This document shows positions 21,736-33,590 of a stretch of DNA of 64,000 bases, piece by piece; within the stretch, counting starts at the first letter, position 1, and every line of letters begins with the position of its first letter. A program made the translations under genes and the position numbers. The notes beneath the pieces were generated by a model that was given only the letters and a program-made list of their open reading frames with translations, was not told where the DNA came from and did no database searches. The DNA comes from Ipomoea triloba (lineage: Eukaryota; Streptophyta; Magnoliopsida; Solanales; Convolvulaceae), in contig NC_044925.1 of assembly GCF_003576645.1 (NCBI RefSeq), positions 11,535,990 to 11,599,989 of the forward strand. Reading direction: 5' to 3'.

Positions 21736-24166
21736 GTTTTCTTCGACACAGGGATGCAAAAAAGTGAAGCAGCAGAGAGTGAAACTCGAAAAAATTGATT
21801 GAATCAAAGTTATTTGGAAGACAATTGTGACTTGCTGTTTGTTTTGTTTAACTTGAAAACTCTGGATGTTTGAATACTTAACAGTGCACTGTGTATGTGT
21901 AACTGTGGCCATCTTGCTTGCTTTTTGAAATTTAGAACATTGTTTTTTGAAATCATGTCTAACAGTTACTGCAGAATAGTGTATTTGTGTTTTTTTTTTC
22001 AATTTTCAGGTTCATGCTGCAATTGAGGGTGGCGAATCCATGCTATACAAGTACCACTGAAGAGGATGAAACTTCATGGAGGGTTCAAATGATAGTGATA
22101 AGTGACCAGTTAGCTGCAAATTAGATTTTGTACAACTGGAAATGTAGTGTTTAGTGAAAAAAAAAACAACCACTCTCTACACAATGTAATTAGAAGTAGG
22201 CTAAGTTATTCTATAAAAGTTTTGTCAATGCAAATTTTCAGATTCTGAAAGATTCACATCATGTAGTCAGCAAGGAGTACCTTTCAATATAACTTTTATA
22301 CTTTCAGTCCACAATTTCGTATACTTTTCAGTTAAGTTAGACTAATGAATCAGCAAAAAACAATCTGAAAATTTGGTTATTGATTTTTGCAGGGTATTTC
22401 GTACTACATTGTAATTTTACAGATTATAAGTATAATTGAAACAATTATCATCTAAAAACTATAATTGAATATTATTATAGCATTACAGGATGAAAACATT
22501 TGGCATCTAAGATACCTACATGTCGTCAATTGAAACTAATAATAATCTTGGATCGACTCAGACTGTAATTTTAAAAATTGGATGCTTACTGTTTTTTAAC
22601 TGAGCCCAAAATCAGTTAAAAGCTTGGGCTTATGATGCTAAATAAGTTCTATTGTGTTCACATGCATCAGAATTAATTATCATCCTTTGCGAAGACTTCG
22701 AAAAAAATGTTAGTACACATACTTATAGCGAAGAAAGAATCACATGTTAAAAAAACCAAAACATACCTCTCCGGGAGAATACCGTAAACTGATAAGATTT
22801 CCAAAAAAGCCCTTATAGACAATAAGTACACATACTTATAGCGAAGAAAGAAACAAATGTTAAAAAAACCAAAACATACCTCTCCGGGAGAATACCATAA
22901 ACTGATAAGATTTCCAAAAAAGCCTTTATAGACAATACGGGATCTCCGAAAATGTAAATATAACAGTACTATTAAAATGATTTAACATTTTAAGAATTAC
23001 TTCAAAAAAAAAAAAGAATTAAAGATCAGAATATGGCATTATTCAAAAATGTATGATAAATCCACATATTACTGATAACAGCATTCAATACAGCAGCCAA
23101 CTCTTCGTATTCCAGAGTTGTGGGATTTCCAAGCATCTATAAAGCTTATAAAATAATATGTAGTATGTGTTGATGCAGCTTCCAGTGAAATTCAATAGTA
23201 CATACTCTTAAAGGATGTAATTCACCCCAGTATCTATTGCACCCCAGTAAACTCATACACAATTAATGGTTTAGTTCATAGCAAGTTAATATTGAAACTC
23301 AAGTTCTACATTCAAGACAGAAACATACTATTGCCTAGCAGCAAAGATGAAGCAACTAACGAAATCAACTCTCATAGGCAGTAAAAGGAAGCACCATTCT
23401 AATAACAAAGGTACACACTCTTTTACTCTTTGTTAGAGCACATTTTTCGGTGAACGAATCCAAGAACCGATGAGCTCTATTTCTAGCCATAGCCGAGAGG
23501 AATCTGAATTCCTCTCCAAAGAACCCTGTAAATTCGAGCTAAAGCAACACCAGAAATTATAAAGAGATGTCAAACAATGAATAGGTAAGAAATTGGATCT
23601 CAGAAATGAACATAGACAACTGATAATGACAAAATTTGCAGATTAGAGAACCCAAGGACAATAGGTTCGAGCTAAAGCAACATTAGGGTTGAGAAAGAAA
23701 TGTCAAACAATGCGTAGGGATTGTTTTGGAGCTGAGAAATGAACATAGAGAAATGAGAATGAACAAAGTTCACCAGTGCGTAGTGTAGGCTCAAGATTAC
23801 TGGATTATTAGGACATAGTTGGCATGAAATTATATTAAAAAATATATATTTTTTAACAATATTAAAATATATTTGTATGTTTCTCCAATATACAAATATT
23901 GCTTTAGGGGACCAAAAATTTCATAATTGTATTGGAAAATTATATTATGATAGTATTAGGATGTGTTGTCTTTGTTTTGCATAATGGATTATAATGGCTT
24001 ATAATACCTGTTTTTACCCTTTGGAAAATTATATTATGATAGTATTAGGATGTGTTGTCTTTGTTTTGCTTAATGGATTTTCTAATATTTTCTGCAACCA
24101 ATTATTTTATTTTGTCAAACACATAGTAACATTCCATTTTTTTTGTTTAATTTGTATTTGTGGCGT
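21736..24166. other. Helitron spacer between RPA and Rep/helicase genes
   Basis: No gene is recognised. It holds a 113-bp tandem duplication with substitutions (22712-22824 and 22825-22937), a looser repeat pair around GAGCTAAAGCAACA (about 23540 and 23670), and a 59-bp direct repeat with an 89-bp offset (about 23932-23990 and 24021-24079). The divergence between copies indicates real, older duplications. Confidence 0.6.
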
Positions 24167-25617
24167 ATGCTATCAGAAAACGAAAACCATCCATCAATCA
24201 AGGCGACCAATCTCCAAACTCCCAGGAATGTTAAACGATCTCAGTTTTCAGAACCATGTGTAGTCGGTGTTTTTGAAAATACTTTGAATTCCCCATTGAG
24301 CATTATAACTCAAAGTAAGTTTTTTGCTAACCATTTACATTTTACAATACAGTCATTATATTTTTGCAACATCAAATTAAATGAAATAATATGTCGTATT
24401 TTTAATGTTTATTAATTCAAGTTAATTAATATTGTGCAACTTGATATTTTTATTTTAGGTGGTAACTTAATCAAATCGAGCATTAGCTCAAACAATAAAT
24501 CTGAGCATATCTTAAGGGGTAACAAAGGTATAGATTTGCTTTTTTGCTTTCTTAATAGAATTACTTTACTCAGATATGTAAATAAAATAACTAAGTCTTT
24601 ACGAAGTACTCATTTTAATTTTAAATGCAGATACACAGTTACGGTTCAACATGCATGGCTCTCTTCCATTGTCTGATGTCAGTAATGGTTAGTTTTCTAG
24701 CTATACATATCCGCGCATATTAATGTCTAAGTTAGCCGTATTTTATTGTAAGATGGTGCACATTGTAATGTGCAGTTCATCAAACGTTAGGGGAATGCTT
24801 CAATTCGGTGAACATGACAAGATGCAACCCAACACCGGTCCGACAGTATTCAACGCATAACAATGATAGATTTACAACCCCCAGTCAAATAAAGCTTAGT
24901 TCTCTAACAGAAGGTTTAGGTATTGTTAACTGATTACTATAAATTAAATTATGCTTTGTCCCAAACTAATACGTTTGACCATTTATAACAAATTTGTTTA
25001 AATAGTACATTGCCGTACAGGTTTGCCGTCCAGTCATGTGTGTTTGGGATCAAGTATTCCAGTCGAAAGCAATGGATCCACTCTTAAAAGTCATGCGCTT
25101 GAAGTCAACCGGTGTTTAGAAGTTGAGTTTGCCGAGGCTGCTCAGATCAAGGATCAAGTGTCACCCCACGAGGATGGTAATACGCATCACCTGTCTTACT
25201 GCCGTTTATCTTTTTTTTTTTCTCAAGAACACATAATAGGAAAAGGTATACAGTGTAGTGTTTATTAAATTGCCTTCTCTCATTAATGCAGTTCAGTACA
25301 GTGATATTGGTGACCCAAGCAATATTTGCGATCATTGCAATGCTATTTTTTGGTATGAGGAACAAATAAATAAGAATGTCCGCAATGGTAGTGTCAAATA
25401 CCCAGGATGTTGTGCTCATGGCAAAATCAAGTTACCAAAAATGATTAAACCTCCGAGACGTATTTTGGATTTATTTTTTTGTCATGGAGAGAAGAGAAAT
25501 GTATTTTTACGCAACATTCGTAGGTACAATAGTATGTTCTCTTTTACATCATTAGGAGCAAAGATTGACAAATCTATAAACAATGGTTCTTGCCCGCCAA
25601 TGTTTAGGATTAGTGGT

Positions 25618-25620
25618 TAG
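25618..25620 (+). other. In-frame TAG in the Helitron Rep N-terminal domain
   Basis: The frame is open on both sides (FRISG before; NFHLMGGLRPQDG after). Family proteins have glutamine at this point, so CAG to TAG is the simplest change. Confidence 0.85.
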
Positions 25621-28600
25621 AATTTTCATCTAATGGGAGGCCTAAGACCCCAAGATGGTAGCAGCCCAAAATTTGCCCAACTGTACATACATGATACAGA
25701 GAATGAAATTCAAAATCGCATCAATGCATTCGGGTAATCACTTCTATTATATTATTTCTTATTTACAAAATATTATATATATTATCTTAATAACCAGTAA
25801 GAACTACATCTTGAGAACTAATAACTATTTATGTTGTATTGTTGTGTACCAGGGGTAACAATGATGACGGCAAACTACAGGAAGATATAGTGGAAGATAT
25901 TAAGCAAGATTTGGATGAGCATAATGTGTTAGTTAAAACATTCCGTTTTGCAAAATCCAAAATGGAGAATAATCCAAGTGTAGAGTATAAGATAAGGTTG
26001 ATTGGCAAGCGAAACGGTGATGCACGGACTTACAACTTACCAACTGCATCAGAGGTTGCTGCTTTAATTGTAGGAGATTTATCCCCTACGTCAGGTAACC
26101 GAGATATTTTGGTGGAGACTAATTCAGGATCCCTAAAGAGGATAAATGAGCTTAACCCAGCGTATTTGCCGTTGCAATATCCGTTAATGTTTCCCTATGG
26201 AGAAGACGGTTACAGGGAAGATATTCAATTCAACATCTCGAGGAAGAAGGAAAGTGGAGGTAGAGTCCGTGTTTCACAACGTGAGTTCTTCGCATATAGG
26301 ATGCATGACAAGTTTAATGAAGTGTCAACAATTCTATATGCCAAGAGACTTTTCCAACAATTTTTGGTCGATGAATACACCATGGTTGAATCCAGCAGGT
26401 TGTTGTTTATTAGGAACAATCAAAAGGCTTTAAGGTGTGAAGCCTACAAAGGACTATCCGATGCATTGACTAGAGGTGAAGTGGATACAGCCCGTCAAGG
26501 TAAACGAATCATCTTACCATCAAGCTTCACAGGCGGGGCTAGGTACATGATTCAGAATTACCAGGATGCGATGGCGATCTGTAGACACAAGGGATATCCA
26601 AATTTGTTTATAACGTTTACCTGTAATCCAAAGTGGCCAGAAATACAAAGGTACTTGAAAAAATGTCAGCTGAAGGCTGAAGACAGACCTAATATTGTAT
26701 GTAGGGTCTTCAAAATGAAGCTTGATTGTTTGGTTAAAGAGATAAGGGCAGGTCATCTCTTTGGTGTTGTCACAGCAGGTATATTTATTTCTTACCAAAT
26801 ACTAATTAATTATTTTGCACTATTTTAACTAGAAATTGCAAAAGAAAGATTTCATACTTTCAATTATATGTTTGCAGTTGTATATACTATTGAATTCCAA
26901 AAGCGTGGGTTACCACATGCCCACATTTTAATCTTCCTTGAAAGAGTACACAGCTTATCCACAGCCGCATGCATGGACAATTTCATTTCTGCTGAAATTC
27001 CAGACAAAGAGGAAGATTATGAGTACTACAAAGCTGTAGAAGAATTTATGATTCATGAACCGTGTGGACTACACAAGACTACCTCTCCATGCATGGTGAA
27101 CAACAAGTGTTCTAAACACTTTCCGAAGAAATTTGTTGAGGTTTCTTCTTGGGATGCTGAAGGCTACCCAATATACAAGCGTTCTGATAATGGTAGATTT
27201 GTGCAAAAGAATGAGGTCCAATTAGATAGTCGATACGTGGTTCCACATAATAGATACCTACTTCTCAAATACAAAGCACACATCAATGTTGAATGGTGTA
27301 ACCAGTCAAGGTCAATCAAGTACCTCTTCAAGTATGTCAACAAAGGAAATGACAAGGTGACAGCTGAGTTCTACAGGAGTACTAACGAGGATGGTCAAGA
27401 TGAGGTTGTTGATGAAATAAGCATGTTTTATGATTGCAGATATGTATCTGCATGCGAAGCTGCATGGAGGCTCCTTAGCTACGACGTCCAATTCAGGCAA
27501 CCTCCCGTAGAACGACTTAGCTTTCACTTGCAAGATTGTCAATCTATTATATTTGAGGACGATGACAAGATAGAAGATGTTCTCAACAGGCCCACGGAAA
27601 ATCAAAGCATGTTCACTGCATGGTTCGATGCAAACAAGACTTTTGATGCTGCTAAACAATTGGCTTACATTGACATGCCTACCAAGTTTGTTTGGAAGAA
27701 GGATATCAGACAGTGGCATCCACGGAAAAGGGGATTCGCAATTGGTCGCATCTTTTATGTCCCTCCGGGAAGTGGTGAAATATATTATTTGAGATGTCTG
27801 TTGAATGTAGTTCGGGGTCCTACAAATTTTGAAGACATCAAGACCTTTCAAGGTGTCACATATCCGACTTTTCGAGATGCATGCTATGCAAGGGGTTTGT
27901 TAGACGATGATAAAGAATACACCGATGCAATCAATGAAGCAAGCGAGTGGTCTACTGCAAAGGCAATGAGAAGACTTTTTGTAATTTTATTAACGTCCAA
28001 CTTGGTGAGTAGACCTGAAAATGTTTGGAATGCAGTATGGCATCACCTTGCAGAAGACATGCAATACAACAGACGAACAGCCTTGCAGGATAAAGGTATT
28101 TTACTGAGTTTGGGTTTGTTTGATCTAAATTAGTAAACCTAACAATTGTATTCATCTAAGTTTTTTTTACGATGACTTTTTTGTTCCTTTCTTTGTAGAT
28201 ATTTGTTTATCGGAGGAGGAAAAAAAGAATTTAGCATTGATTGAGATTGAGCGACTGTTACAGTTATACAATAAGTCTTTGAAAGATTATCCTCAAATGC
28301 CAATTCCAAACTTTGACGATTCATGGTTAGTTCATAATCGTTTGGTGTTTGAAGAGATGGCTTACGACCGTGCTGCACTAGGTAAGGAGACCGAACAAAT
28401 GGAGGAGCAGCTAACTGATGAACAAAGAGTGGTTTATGATACTGTTATCAATGATGTATGCCAAAACATGGGTGGTCTGTATTTCGTTTATGGCTATGGA
28501 GGTACAGGAAAAACATTTGTTTGGAAGGCAATATCAGGCAAGATTCGATCCAAGGGAGATATTGTAATAAATGTTGCGTCAAGTGGCATCGCATCACTGC

Positions 28601-28636
28601 TACTACCCGGAGGAAGAACAGCACATTCTAGGTTTG

Positions 28637-28642
28637 CATGCA
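28637..28642 (+). other. 4-bp frameshift insertion in the helicase domain
   Basis: The text GCATGCA occurs where the conserved reading frame expects GCA before ATACCG. A 4-bp duplication moves translation from the frame used at 28237-28636 to the frame used at 28643-29863, with homology continuous across the shift. Confidence 0.85.
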
Positions 28643-29972
28643 ATACCGATTGTGTTAACAGAGGACTCCACATGCAACATCATGCCTGGCAGCCAACTTG
28701 CAGAACTCATGACTATTGCTAAACTTATTATATGGGATGAAGCACCAATGATGCACAGACACTGTTTTGAAGCTCTAGACAAAACTATGCGCGATCTAAT
28801 GAGATCAAAAGATCCTCACAGTGAGGGGAAAACCTTTGGAGGAAAAACAGTTGTATTTGGAGGTGACTTTAGACAAATACTGCCAGTCATTCCTAAAGGA
28901 TCTAGACAAGATATTGTCCAAGCAACAATAAATGCTTCTTATCTTTGGGCAACATGTAAAGTACTTAGGCTGACCAAAAATTTGCGACTAAATACCATGC
29001 AACCGGGGGTTAATATGCAACAAGTTCAAGAATTTGCAACATGGTTAGCGGATATTGGTGATGGCAAAGTCGGAGGACCCAACGATGGTTATGCAAATGT
29101 GCAAATCCCTTTTGAGATGTTATTGCCATCATCTGGTGACAATTTATCAACAATTGTTGATACCATATTTCCATTGTTCAAGGAAAGGGGATGCGATGAA
29201 GAGTACATGAAAAGTCGTGCCATACTAGCTCCAACACTTGATGTCGTCAACGCCATCAATGAATATATGAGTGACTTACATATTGCTGAGAGTAAGACTT
29301 ACCTAAGTTGTGACACGGTATGTAAATCAGACTCAAGTAATGGTGTACTTTCTGATATGCATACTCCTGAATTTCTTAATGGTCTGAAAGCCTTTGGCAT
29401 ACCAAATCATGCATTAACGTTAAAGGTTGGATCACCAGTAATGCTCTTGAGGAACATAGATCACGCACTTGGACTTTGTAATGGAACAAGGCTGGTGATT
29501 ACAAGGTTATCTAATCATGTTGTTGAAGCAAAGATTGTAACTGGGAACAATGCTGGTGAGATTGTTTTGATACCAAGAATGTCAATGACACCCACTGATA
29601 TAAGGTTGCCATTTAAATTCCAAAGAAGACAATTCCCGGTAATGTTGTCCTATGTAATGACTATAAACAAAAGTCAAGGTCAAACTTTGTCACATGTAGG
29701 GTTACTTTTAAGGAAGCCAGTGTTTGTTCACCGTCAACTTTACGTTGTTGCTTCAAGGATTAGTAACCCAAAATGTTTGAAAATCTTGATAGCCAATGAA
29801 GGGGCAGATAGTAGTAATCACACTACCAATGTTGTATACCATGAAGTGTTCAATAATTTGTAACTTTTCTTTATGCAATAAACATTTTTTCTTACTATCA
29901 ATTTCTTCAATTTTAGTCCATTCTGGTAATATAGTCAAATATCTTTGATTAATGAATAGAATTACTTTATGT

Positions 29973-29998
29973 CGTGCATCGCACGGGTAAACTGCTAG
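29973..29998 (+). other. Helitron 3' terminal hairpin and CTAG end
   Basis: A 5-bp stem with a 3-nt loop is followed 9 nt later by CTAG and a T at the insertion site. The same architecture recurs at the 3' ends at 35389-35416 (plus strand) and 43072 (minus strand). Confidence 0.92.
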
Positions 29999-29999
29999 T

Positions 30000-30349
30000 A
30001 TATATATATAGTAGATATCTCTTTATTAAATTTTTTTTTTAAAAAAAAAAAAAACACCGAATTGCAGAATTCATTCTTCCTCACTCAAACATCTATGCGG
30101 TATGCGGTAAACGGTAGAATTCTTCCCAACTAAAACATCTAAGCGGTATGTGGTAGACGTAGAATTATTCCCAACTAAAACATCTATCTATGCGATATAT
30201 AGACCGAAGAAAGGATACTTCTTCTCCCTCCCCTAATTCTTTAATTTCTTCCCAAATATCCTTTGCTTTCGACTAACCCCAACAAAGTAGCAGATTCTTG
30301 CCAACACCCTGAGCCTATCGTACAAACCCTCATTATTGTTTCCAATTTA
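30000..30349 (+). promoter_or_regulatory. 5' flank of the F-box gene, abutting the Helitron
   Basis: Only about 350 bp separate the Helitron 3' end from the ATG. It contains a poly(T)/poly(A) stretch (30029-30054) and three degenerate repeats of AACATCTATGCGGTA type (30088-30190). No unambiguous TATA box is seen. Confidence 0.4.
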
Positions 30350-32285
30350 ATGGCTAGTTGTCAGCGGATCGAAACAGGATCGAATGCCGGAAGGGATTTA
30401 ATAAGTGAACTTCCCGTAGATTTAAAGGAAAGAATTTTGGAGTCTTTGCCCACCCGAGACGCTGCCAGAACTGCCTTCCTCTCAACTCACTGGAAGGATG
30501 TTTGGTTGCGCCATGGGCGGCTAGCATTCGATTGGGACTTCGTCAGATGGCTTCAAGAATGCCAAGGTTATGACTCCACAAGTGTCATGAACATAATTAA
30601 TATTATTCTATTGCTCCGTGTTGGACCAGTCAAGAAATTTACTCTACAAATCTGTTACAGTGCGCTTGCGCAAACTGAAATAGATAAGTGGTGTCTTTTT
30701 CTATCAAAAAAAGGTGTTCAGGAACTTAACATGTCATGTTTGTGTCCAACAAACCTGAATTATAAGCTGCCATTTTGTATAGTTTTGTGTCAGACAATTA
30801 AGCACCTGAAACTCCAAGATTTTCTTATTGATTTGCCAGTAAATGGTGGTTGTATATTTCCCAGGGTCACTTCATTAGTTTTCGACCGTGTTTTGTTTAA
30901 GCATACTGTTAAAGGAAACGTGTTTAGAATTCCTAAACTAGAGAAGCTGACTTCCAGAGAATGTGATGGGATCCAGAATTTTGATATAAGTGCTCCAAAC
31001 CTTAGAAGCTTCTCGCAGTTATATACTACTCTTTTCCCGTCTGTTTCTATACCGAGATGGTTTACTGCTCATTTGGAGACAATTAAGTATCTTTGCTTGT
31101 CAGCTGATTTGTTAGAGGTGAGAATGAATCTCTACTTTTGAATTACTTTAATTACTTCATGCGAATGGTGGGACAAGCTTAATTGGTTACCAGTCTAACC
31201 ACAATATAGTTTGAATTGGTTGTCCGTTTGGCCTTCTTTGGTTTCAGCCGGTCGGTTAAGTCGGTAGTGTTATTTGTTTTATAGTGACAAGATTTCAAGT
31301 TTTATTACTTATTTATTTGGTCTTTTTGGTTTGAATATGTTACCCATGTTCGTCATTGTGGTCATTTGCCGGCTACCTATAGACCGGCCATTGACATCCT
31401 AGCTAGGCCAGTTTACTCTACTTCTAAGTTTAACTCACCGAGTTGTCTATTGACATTCTTAGTTTGAATCAATTCTACCTTCTTGGTTCCATGGGAAACT
31501 TAGGCTGAGAAAACACACGATAGAGGCAACTCAACTAAGTTGGTTCGATAGTTACCCTGGTAGTCACAAGGTCCCATGTTTGACTCTCCATAGAGTGGTC
31601 TATTGATTTTTTTTGTTTGAGACTTTGAGTCGATTATCCATTTGACTTTTTTTTTTGTTTAGTTTAAGTTGATTATCCATTATCTAAGTTGGTTGTACAC
31701 TGAGCTTGGTAGCGCAAAAGATTCCTTTGAATAACATTATTACTTCATGCAAATGGAATGCATACACGCCATTAATTGCTACTGATTTAATGTTTTTCAT
31801 TCTGACTTGTTAGTGCTCTCACAAGTTAAAATTTGGCTCTTTATTGTTTCCTTTTCAAGACTGCAGAACTTGCAAAAGTAGCACCAACGTTCCCAACGGC
31901 AAGAAATTTGCAAGTAATCAAGCTGTGTCGTTTCAGATTTGGTTGTGAGGAGCACTTAAAACTTGCTAAACAATTGATTGAAAAATCCCCCAATCTATGC
32001 AGACTGGAGATTGCTGAGACACAGGTGAGACATATATTTATTAGGCAGTCTTGATTTCTTTTTTCTTTTCAGATTTAATTTCCTCGATCTCAGTTGTATC
32101 AGGATTCTTTTTTTGCTGAGCTGCAGGAGGATTGGAACGATGACAAAGAAAGTCCTTCAAAAATTTTTGAGGGTCCCGACATTATTCAAGAATTATGTTT
32201 TAGGCACAATGCAGTGGCTCTTAAAACTTCAAGTGAGTTGTTGGGCTTTCTATCTCCAAAAGCACAAATTGGCTTCTTGAATTGA
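30350..32285 (+). CDS. F-box/LRR (FBD-type) protein, At1g13570-like
   Basis: Three-exon gene of about 371 codons: exon 1 30350-31117, exon 2 31860-32024, exon 3 32103-32285. All junctions are GT-AG and phase 0. F-box proteins are substrate-binding subunits of SCF ubiquitin ligases. The F-box occupies residues about 16-56 (DLISELPVDLKERILESLPTRDAARTAFLS...W). It is followed by leucine-rich segments (VKKFTLQI, VQELNMS, IKHLKLQDF, FPRVTSLVFD, IPKLEKLTSREC, APNLRSF), as in plant F-box/FBD/LRR proteins. Exon 2 has LQVIKLCRFRFGCEEHLKLAKQLIEKSPNLCRLEI, typical of the end of this family. ATG 30350 is preferred over the upstream in-frame ATG at 30263 because the family starts shortly before the F-box. 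The intron of 742 bp carries a tRNA-like stretch at about 31540-31600. The substrate is unknown. Confidence 0.85.
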
Positions 32286-32509
32286 TGAAGTGCAACTTTA
32301 ACTATAGACTAATTATTGGTCCCCAATAATTTTAGGAATTTAGTATGCTTCATTTTGGATGCAACATAGAAATGTTTCAGGTTCTTTATTTTTATTTTTA
32401 TTTTTATTTTTTATTTTAATGGAGTACAATCCAACTTATGACTTTGTGTGATGCTACGCTCTATACTTCTGATATGTGGCTCTATCTTTATAATAAATGT
32501 TTTTGCTCA

Positions 32510-33145
32510 ATAGATTTTCAATCGTTATACCCTGCACCACGGTGCACATAGCAATGTGCACCACGATCCAAAACGACGTCGTTTCGATGTTAGTGGACGC
32601 GGACGCGAATGACTCCAGGGAATTCATTATCTATAATACACATAATCATTATCTAGAATACACAGAACGTTTGCCTAGAATACACAGAATGTTTGCCCAG
32701 AATACACAGAATACTGACACAAAATGCACAGAACTCATCATTCTAACATTTAAATGCACAAACACATCACAATCTGTGTTAATAACATCAATACACAGAA
32801 TATTGACACAAAATACACAGAACTCATCGTCATAAACATTCGAATGCACAAACACATCACAACATGTGTTTCTAACATGAATACACAGAACGGTTGCCTA
32901 GAATACATAGAATGATTGCCTGGAATACACAGAACGATTACCCAGAATACACAAAATATTAACATAATACACAGACCAGCCGAAACGGGAACATAATACA
33001 CAGACCGGCCGAAACGGGAAACGTGATCTCCAAAAAAAGAGACAAAGAGACGATTAATTTACAATGCTCAAAACGACATCGTTTATGTACGTGGTGCACA
33101 TTGCTATGTGCACCATGGTGTATGGTATAATTTGCCATAGATTTT
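32510..33145. mobile_element. Mutator-like MITE with internal AATACACAGAA array
   Basis: Inverted ends share TTATACC...GGTGCACATAGCAATGTG and AAAACGAC(G/A)TCGTTT. The element is about 32519-33136 and is flanked by the 9-bp direct repeat ATAGATTTT (32510-32518 and 33137-33145). The interior (about 32630-33005) is a degenerate tandem array of AATACACAGAA-containing units, some alternating with CACAAACACATCACAA. It has no coding capacity. It lies about 230 bp downstream of the F-box stop codon. Confidence 0.8.
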
Positions 33146-33554
33146 GTAGTACTATATATCATTTAAATTATAGACTAATTGTGAAATACTAATAATTTTT
33201 TATGTTACTAAAGATATGAGAAAAATGTGTAAGCCCCAACATAAATATAAACTTTTCATTGGTGTCAAACATTTTCTTTGTCATCAATAATGACATTCTC
33301 AAATATGCGGCCCAGCGTCCTTATAGGCAATTTATATCATGGACTATGGACCACATAGGGGTGTTTGGTTATTGGCTTATAAGCTAAATTTTAACTTATT
33401 TGACCAAGTTTGCTGGTAAATGGCTTATAGCTGAAAATTGAAAAGTTAATGAAGGTATCTTTTTGTATCAGGTTGGGATCAATAGGTATATTAACTATTT
33501 TATCCTTTGAAATCAATGGGATTTACTTTTAAATGGGTGGTGTGTTTGTTATTT

Positions 33555-33589
<35 letters not shown>

Positions 33590-33590
<1 letters not shown>

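Larger units (their letters stand above)
24167..29863 (+). pseudogene. Helitron Rep/helicase (RepHel), nearly intact but interrupted
   Basis: Multi-exon gene for the Helitron transposase: an HUH-type rolling-circle endonuclease fused to a PIF1-like 5'-3' helicase. Small N-terminal exons lie at about 24167-25177, the conserved N-terminal domain at 25291-25733 and 25853-26778, the Rep domain at 26878-28095, and the helicase at 28199-29863. Introns follow GT-AG. Motifs: FITFTCNPKWPEI (about 26607-26645); EFQKRGLPHAHILIFL with the HxH metal site (about 26893-26940); the tyrosine pair in IKYLFKYVNKG (about 27318-27350); Walker A GGTGKT (about 28500-28517); Walker B IIWDEAPM; GGDFRQILPV; NKSQGQTL; and VVASRIS (about 29748-29768). 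Two lesions are visible: TAG at 25618-25620 where relatives have CAG/CAA glutamine, and a 4-bp insertion at about 28637-28642 that splits the helicase frame. No protein would be complete without readthrough. Confidence 0.9.
18934..29998 (+). mobile_element. Large Helitron encoding RPA-like and Rep/helicase proteins
   Basis: The 5' terminus TCCTCTAATATAAAAAAGCC begins at 18934 after an A. The 3' terminus is a hairpin (CGTGC, loop ATC, GCACG; 29973-29985) followed by GGTAAACTGCTAG ending at 29998, then T. This satisfies the Helitron rules of a TC 5' end, a hairpin before a CTRR 3' end, and insertion between A and T without target duplication. The 11,065-bp element carries an RPA1-like gene (about 19.4-21.7 kb) and a multi-exon RepHel gene (about 24.2-29.9 kb), the classic plant autonomous Helitron content. 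It is inserted in a TA run. The genes hold a few inactivating changes, so it is probably a recently dead autonomous copy. Confidence 0.93.

Noticed and set aside
22712..22937. 113-bp Helitron tandem repeat as an assembly artefact
   Set aside because: The two copies differ by several substitutions and the unit is not 42 bp, so a real older duplication is more likely.
31540..31600. SINE in the F-box intron
   Set aside because: Only a weak B-box-like GTTTGACTCTCC is visible; too little to call.
32630..33005. AATACACAGAA array as a CRISPR or coding repeat
   Set aside because: It sits between inverted termini with a target duplication, and open frames through it are repeat translations.
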